This document shows, one piece after another, positions 59,610-64,000 of a stretch of DNA of 64,000 nt. The stretch comes from Bacillota bacterium. Lineage in GTDB: Bacteria; Bacillota; Clostridia; Christensenellales; Aristaeellaceae. How positions within the stretch are numbered: position 1 is the first letter of the stretch; every line of letters starts with the position of its first letter. Where the stretch lies: contig JAEWSC010000052.1 of assembly GCA_023398575.1 (NCBI GenBank), positions 1 through 64,000 of the forward strand. The letters run 5' to 3'. The notes under the pieces are model-generated. The model did not search any database, had not been told where the DNA came from, and saw nothing but the letters and a program-made list of their open reading frames with translations. The translations under genes were made by a program, and so were the position numbers.

Positions 59610-61017
59610 TATTTTGTCTAGCTTCGCTTGGCCTCCAGGTAGTTATGGCCTTTTCAAGCAGCGGAATGCCGCGCTGAATTTCTTCCGGCGTTAAATGCCC
59701 GAAACCCAAAAGCAGTGTATCCAAATATCTACCTTTTTGAATGCTGTGATATTCTGCCGGCGTTACAAACACGCCTTTGGCAAGGCAGTATTTGTGAAAA
59801 GCTGTGTCAAAGCACATACCGGGAAAGCGGACGGCCATGTGCAGGCCAGCCGCGTCTCCCAAGGGGATGCAGCTGTCTTGAAAGGATGCCTGTAAGGCGT
59901 TTATCAATATATCCCGGCGCAGGCCATACACCCTGCGCATTTTTTGTATGTGCTTATCCAGCGTACGCCTTTGCAATAGCTGTGCTAGCGCCGCTTGCTC
60001 AAAGGGCGGATTCTGGACATCGGAATAGGTTCTAAAGCGCATCCAGAGCTTTTGAAGGATGCGGGGCACCACGGCGAAGCCGATTCGCAGAGCTGGAAAC
60101 AGCGTTTTACTGAAGGTGCCGATGTAAATGACACGATGAGGGTCCAACGCATATAGCGGCGCCACCGGATCTCCTTTGTAACGGAACTCGCTGTCATAAT
60201 CGTCCTCGATGACATACATGCTCTTTTCACGGGCGTACGCAATCAAAGCTGCCCGCCGGGCAGCAGGGAGGATGCCACCCAAGGGAAACTGATGGGAGGG
60301 TGTTACATACAGGCAGCAGGCGGTTGTGTCATTTGGCAGATGCTCTGTCATCAGGCCCATGCTGTCTGCTGGAATGGGGATAACACTGCAGCCAGATTGA
60401 TGGAAGGTCTTCAGCATGCCGGTATGACAAGGGTCTTCAGCTAGCAATGCCCGGCCATTCGCTTTTACGATTCCAGCTGCCAGGTGTATGGCGTGGGTCG
60501 CGCCGGCGGTGATGAATATGTCGTCCGCACAAACGCGAAGCCCCCGCACGCGATACAAAAAGGATGCGATTTCATCACGGAGAGCTTTCAGACCATGGGG
60601 GCCGGTATAGCCATATTCCTCTGCCGGCAACTGCTCAAGGGCGCTGCGCATGGCCTTAATCCATTGCGATTTAGGGGATAGAGAAACATCGGGCCGGCCT
60701 GTTTGAAAGTTTGCGATGATCGGGGGTTGTGTAACCGCCGCTTCTCTTGGTGCAACTGTATTCTCTTGCACACACAGATTATCAGCCACTACGGTGGCAG
60801 CGCCCTGACGGCAATTGAGATATCCTTCCGCCAGCAGCATGGCGTATGCTTCACAGACTGTGTTGCGGGAGATGTTTAGCACCTGTGCCAGTTCACGGGT
60901 GGATGGCAGCGGTGTGCCTGCCTTCAGTGTTCCCGATATCATTTGTTCCCGAAGGGCAACATACAGTTGCCGTTTTAACGGCTGCTCCGATTGCTTGTCT
61001 AGTACGATTCCCAGCAT
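59599..61017 (-). CDS. MocR/PdxR-type regulator (GntR HTH fused to aminotransferase)
   Basis: 472 residues from ATG 61017 (GGAGGG directly upstream; the longer frame lacks an RBS). N-terminal GntR winged helix: LYVALREQMISGTLKAGTPL, STRELAQVLNISRNTVCEAY. The C-terminal fold-type I aminotransferase domain carries the PLP lysine in IGTFSKTLFPALRIGF and YVIEDDYDSEFRY. Such proteins sense PLP or amino compounds. It is divergent from an EamA transporter gene, which it probably controls. Confidence 0.92.
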   Translation of the reverse strand: MLGIVLDKQSEQPLKRQLYVALREQMISGTLKAGTPLPSTRELAQVLNISRNTVCEAYAMLLAEGYLNCRQGAATVVADNLCVQENTVAPREAAVTQPPIIANFQTGRPDVSLSPKSQWIKAMRSALEQLPAEEYGYTGPHGLKALRDEIASFLYRVRGLRVCADDIFITAGATHAIHLAAGIVKANGRALLAEDPCHTGMLKTFHQSGCSVIPIPADSMGLMTEHLPNDTTACCLYVTPSHQFPLGGILPAARRAALIAYAREKSMYVIEDDYDSEFRYKGDPVAPLYALDPHRVIYIGTFSKTLFPALRIGFAVVPRILQKLWMRFRTYSDVQNPPFEQAALAQLLQRRTLDKHIQKMRRVYGLRRDILINALQASFQDSCIPLGDAAGLHMAVRFPGMCFDTAFHKYCLAKGVFVTPAEYHSIQKGRYLDTLLLGFGHLTPEEIQRGIPLLEKAITTWRPSEARQNITI

Positions 61018-61026
61018 ACTCCCTCC

Positions 61027-61075
61027 AACTGGACTGGTCAAAATCAGGAATTACTGGCACTTTACCAGACCAGTT
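61027..61075. promoter_or_regulatory. Candidate MocR operator in the divergent gap
   Basis: AACTGGACTGGT (61027-61038) and ACCAGACCAGTT (61064-61075) form an inverted repeat with a single central mismatch; each arm is itself a direct repeat of CTGG/CCAG. MocR proteins typically bind paired sites of this type between their own gene and the divergent target. Confidence 0.65.
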
Positions 61076-61147
61076 ACTTGTGTGAAAATCATACCATGGC
61101 TTTCATGAAATTGAAAGCCGTGAAACAAGCACAGGAGAAGGGTGTCA

Positions 61148-62107
61148 ATGAAAAGCCGTAATATGCAAGGACCTCTATTTTTGTTTTTTGCCTTTACGCT
61201 GGCTGGTACAAGTGTTGTGGCAGCCCGATTTTTAACAGGCTACTTAGGCGTGTTCACGATTACTGCTGCCAGCTTAATGATTGCCATGCTATTTCTTTTG
61301 CCATTTCGCCTGAAAAAGTTAATGCAGGCAATCAAGCGGCTTGGTGGCAGAGATTATGTGTTTCTGGGAGTGCAGGCGCTCTTTGGCATTTTCTTGTTTC
61401 GCCTGTTTTTACTCAATGGGATGACCCTTACCTCATCTGCTGAGGCGGGAATGTTGACAAGCGCAGCCCCAGCCTTGACAGCAGTGATAGCTGTCACCGT
61501 TCTTAAGGAAAAGCTAACCGCTAAAAAGGTGCTGGGCATAGGGTTGACAGCATCAGGCGTGCTGCTGGTTCAATGGGCCGCAAACGGGGGAGGCGGGCTG
61601 ATAGAGGAACACCTGTGGGGGAATGTGCTGGTCATTCTCGCTGCGGCTTGTGAAGCGCTGTTCAATATATTTTCCAAGGCGTTTTCTCAAGGCGGGCGGC
61701 ATGCACAAAGGAAACCTATGGACCCGGCGGTGCAGACTATTATGGTTTCTTTCATGGCAATGGTGTTGTGCATGCTATGTGCTGTGGGAGAAACGCCGTT
61801 CACAAGCCTTGCTGCCCTGCCTCTTTCCGGCTGGCTGGCGCTTTTGTGGTATGGCGTTTTTGTTACAGCCCTATCTTACATCTGCTGGTATGCGGGCATT
61901 GCGCGCTGCGGTGCGTTGACCGGCGCAGCGTTTTCCGGCATGATGCCCTTCACCTCTGCCGCGCTCTCCATTTTATTGCTTAAAGAAACGCTTGCGCCTC
62001 TTCAGGTGTTGGGCGGGCTATGCATTATGGGCGGCATGATATGGCTGGGCATGAGCACATCAGGGGAAAACCAGGCATCAGCCGCTGCCCAATGCCACGA
62101 TCTATGA
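61148..62107 (+). CDS. EamA-family (drug/metabolite superfamily) transporter
   Basis: 319 residues, ten hydrophobic helices in two EamA repeats. First helix GPLFLFFAFTLAGTSVVAAR; the end-of-repeat motif appears as SSAEAGMLTSAAPALTAVIA with VLKEKLTAKKVLGIGLTASG, and in the second half AAFSGMMPFTSAALSILLLK with ETLAPLQVLGGLCIMGG. Start ATG 61148 with AGGAGAAGGG before it. Probably exports an amino acid or related metabolite and is controlled by the divergent MocR regulator. Confidence 0.88.
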   Translation: MKSRNMQGPLFLFFAFTLAGTSVVAARFLTGYLGVFTITAASLMIAMLFLLPFRLKKLMQAIKRLGGRDYVFLGVQALFGIFLFRLFLLNGMTLTSSAEAGMLTSAAPALTAVIAVTVLKEKLTAKKVLGIGLTASGVLLVQWAANGGGGLIEEHLWGNVLVILAAACEALFNIFSKAFSQGGRHAQRKPMDPAVQTIMVSFMAMVLCMLCAVGETPFTSLAALPLSGWLALLWYGVFVTALSYICWYAGIARCGALTGAAFSGMMPFTSAALSILLLKETLAPLQVLGGLCIMGGMIWLGMSTSGENQASAAAQCHDL

Positions 62108-62188
62108 GGTGAGAGAGGATTTTGCATGGCCTCATCGAATGTATGAGCAAAACCAAGGCTCAAAGCCTGTTGGTGCGGAGGCAGTACG

Positions 62189-63208
62189 ATGGATGAAAAT
62201 AATGTTCAGTTAAGCCTTGATTGCACAGCGTTTGATGTGATTGAGTATGACATCAAGCATGTGAATGCCTATACGGTGGATGCATCCGACAAAGAATCGC
62301 TGATACGCCTTTCGGATATTCCCTCTGGCAGCGTGCGGTGGATCAACGCGGATGGCCAATGCGCTCCTGATTTGCTGGATTCGCTGGGGGAGGCTTTTCA
62401 TATTCATCCTCTGGTCATCAAAAATATGCAAAACAGCAGCCAGCGGGCCAAAATTGAGGTGTATCCCGATGTGCTGTATATCGTGGCCAAGATGATTTAC
62501 TTTGCGCAAGATGAACTGGTAGTGGAGCATGTAAGCTTTTTGTTGGGAGAGCGCTTTGTCATTACCCTTGGCGAAGCAAAGGGTGACGTGTTTGATACCA
62601 TCCGCGGCTGGATACACAGCGAAGGTGCCCACGTACGCAGGAATGGGGCCGATTACCTTTTGTATTTATTGCTGGACGCGATTGCGGAAGGCTATTTTGA
62701 CGTGCTGGAAGCCCTGAACGAAAAGATTGATGACTTGGAGGAGAGGATCACCGCCGATACCTCCCAGGAGCATTTGCAAACCATACGCGAAATCAAAAAA
62801 TCGCTGCTGCATGTAAACAGATGTATCTGGCCTCTTCGGGATGTGGCATCGCTGTTGGGCAAGGAATCCATGCGGTTGATTCGGCCGGCGACAGAGCCTT
62901 ATTTGCGGGATGTATACAACCATATTGTGCAAGCCATCGACTCCACGGAGACCAGCCGGGAGCTTTTGTCCAGCCTGACAGACCTGCACATTTCCAATAC
63001 CAGCTACAAATTGAATGAAATCATGAAGGTGCTAACCATTATCTCCACCATATTCATCCCCTTGACGTTTATTGCCGGAGTGTATGGCATGAACTTTCAT
63101 TTTATGCCGGAGCTGAATTGGCCCTTGGGGTATGGCGCTGTCTGGCTGGTGATGCTGATCATCGCTGGGTGCATGGTGTACTATTTCAAAAGAAAAAAGT
63201 GGTTTTAG
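62189..63208 (+). CDS. corA: CorA-family divalent cation transporter
   Basis: 339 residues. A large soluble N-terminal funnel domain is followed by two C-terminal helices (TIISTIFIPLTFIAGVYGMN and YGAVWLVMLIIAGCMVYYFK). The hallmark YGMNFHFMPELNW with the GMN signature is at the pore mouth, and the Lys/Arg-rich end FKRKKWF is normal. It takes up Mg2+ (or Co2+, Ni2+, Zn2+ in relatives). RBS CGGAGG nine bases upstream. Ends 4 bp inside the convergent last gene. Confidence 0.93.
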   Translation: MDENNVQLSLDCTAFDVIEYDIKHVNAYTVDASDKESLIRLSDIPSGSVRWINADGQCAPDLLDSLGEAFHIHPLVIKNMQNSSQRAKIEVYPDVLYIVAKMIYFAQDELVVEHVSFLLGERFVITLGEAKGDVFDTIRGWIHSEGAHVRRNGADYLLYLLLDAIAEGYFDVLEALNEKIDDLEERITADTSQEHLQTIREIKKSLLHVNRCIWPLRDVASLLGKESMRLIRPATEPYLRDVYNHIVQAIDSTETSRELLSSLTDLHISNTSYKLNEIMKVLTIISTIFIPLTFIAGVYGMNFHFMPELNWPLGYGAVWLVMLIIAGCMVYYFKRKKWF

Positions 63209-63975
63209 GCAGGGGTACCTTGTACAACTGATGCAATGGCATCAATGAATCTGCGGGCGTCATGAAAGCCGGATACATTCATGTTGAATTTCAGCTTGCC
63301 ATGGCAGGCCAATTTCGCTTTTCCTTCATATGCATATCGGGTTTTGGCCAAGCAATGGGAATAGCAGCCCACACAGTCATCCAGATTCATGAACATGCGC
63401 CTGGCGAAGGTTGAATCGGTTTCGCCCAAATCATTCAGGGTATCCTCCATGCGGTTGTCTTTGCGGTGCCATGTCTCAGGCTTGCCGTTGGTGATGAGGT
63501 ACCATTGCAGGGAATGGCTGAACAGTTCGTTGCTTAGATAAATGGCGTAAGAAAAGCCAAAATCCGGCGCTACATAGGTGATTTTGTTGCCGTTTTTCTC
63601 TAGCTGCCTTTTGAATTTGAACATTTTGAGAGATTTTAAGAATGCATCCATGGCGAGGATTTCTTGCTGAATAGGCACGGGCAGGCGGGAGATGCAGCTT
63701 TCAAAGGCGGGCTTTTCACCAGCCTGGACCGCCTCGTTTCTGGTGATGGGCGGCGGAAGCTCTGCACCTGTATGCACAATGCGGCAGGAATCCTCATACT
63801 CTGTGACGGTAACGGACTGGATGCATAACTGAACCAATTTGTCGCAGGCGATTTTCAGTTCAAACCCTTCGCCATCAGGGCTGTTTATTTCTTTAAAAAG
63901 CGGCGATTTCATGTACCGTTCTTTTTGAGAGTAGTACCGTTCCTGGCCGTTTATCAGCACCTGCATTTCCTTCAT
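63205..63975 (-). CDS. Uncharacterised protein with a Cys/His cluster
   Basis: 256 residues, soluble, no signal peptide. I do not recognise the family. Notable are a central FGFSYAIYLSNELFSHSLQW and a C-terminal segment DDCVGCYSHCLAKTRYAYEG with C-x2-C-x3-C and a nearby His, suggesting a metal or Fe-S site. The start is ATG 63975 or ATG 63966; neither has a strong RBS, and the left-flanking neighbour on this strand lies outside the window. Confidence 0.7.
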   Translation of the reverse strand: MKEMQVLINGQERYYSQKERYMKSPLFKEINSPDGEGFELKIACDKLVQLCIQSVTVTEYEDSCRIVHTGAELPPPITRNEAVQAGEKPAFESCISRLPVPIQQEILAMDAFLKSLKMFKFKRQLEKNGNKITYVAPDFGFSYAIYLSNELFSHSLQWYLITNGKPETWHRKDNRMEDTLNDLGETDSTFARRMFMNLDDCVGCYSHCLAKTRYAYEGKAKLACHGKLKFNMNVSGFHDARRFIDAIASVVQGTPA

Positions 63976-64000
63976 ATCATATAGGAGAGATATATCGGTG

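Noticed and set aside
1..64000. Insertion sequences, integrases, phage genes, rRNA operons
   Set aside because: No transposase, recombinase or structural phage motif and no rRNA-like stretch was seen on either strand.

Overview
The window looks like a chromosomal segment of an anaerobic, probably gut-associated member of the Bacillota (class Clostridia). The evidence is AGGAGG-type ribosome binding sites throughout, many ATG/GTG/TTG starts chosen by them, classic sigma-A promoters, a collagen-like surface protein, a DUF6323/DUF6179 gene pair known from Clostridia, a membrane pyrophosphatase, and many ABC importers and intracellular glycosidases. No species name can be supported. The genes are dense and in directional operons. 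I found no transposase, integrase, phage gene, CRISPR array or rRNA. All three solute-binding proteins carry ordinary cleavable-looking signal peptides without a lipobox cysteine, which is unusual for a monoderm Firmicute.

Layout. 1-0.9 kb: end of a collagen-like GPTGDT-repeat protein and its hairpin. 0.9-3.1 kb (+): cysteine desulfurase with a TtcA-type tRNA thiolase. 3.2-13.5 kb (-): an eight-gene carbohydrate operon, read from the right as LacI regulator, GH31, GH65, two sugar ABC permeases, solute-binding protein, Gfo/Idh oxidoreductase and ThuA. This gene content recalls the rhizobial thu (trehalose/disaccharide 3-oxidation) operon, with a glucosidase and a phosphorylase added. 13.6-17.1 kb (+): KdpD/KdpE without kdpFABC. 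17.1-24.2 kb (mostly -): Nudix, M42 peptidase, MarR plus an MFS exporter with a giant extracytoplasmic insertion, ECF sigma/anti-sigma, and a secreted protein. 24.4-31.1 kb: ArsB/NhaD-type permease, H+-pyrophosphatase, GltS-like symporter, PlsC acyltransferase. 31.3-36.1 kb: DUF6323/DUF6179, glycerol-1-phosphate-dehydrogenase-like enzyme, TIM-barrel isomerase, Asp/Glu racemase-like protein, small membrane protein.

36.1-48.0 kb (+): a second sugar locus. An XRE-cupin regulator sits behind a promoter whose 17-bp spacer is exactly a palindrome. It is followed by a complete peptide/oligosaccharide-type (Opp/Dpp) ABC importer, a GH39 glycosidase, a split transketolase and a GarR-like reductase. 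A 450-bp block of at least six hairpins separates the binding protein from its permeases. My reading is uptake of a (xylo-)oligosaccharide, cytoplasmic hydrolysis, and processing of the released sugar by the transketolase and reductase; the substrate is not proven.

48-64 kb: GNAT, sterol-glucosyltransferase-like GT1, tRNA-Arg(CCT) followed by a gene-free stretch, a beta-propeller/solute-binding fusion without permeases, an AT-rich nucleoside deoxyribosyltransferase-like gene, an iron alcohol dehydrogenase downstream of a MerR-type 19-bp-spacer promoter, VOC protein, DUF2202 ferritin-like protein, a two-component system, MocR with a divergent EamA transporter, CorA, and an unrecognised protein at the right edge.
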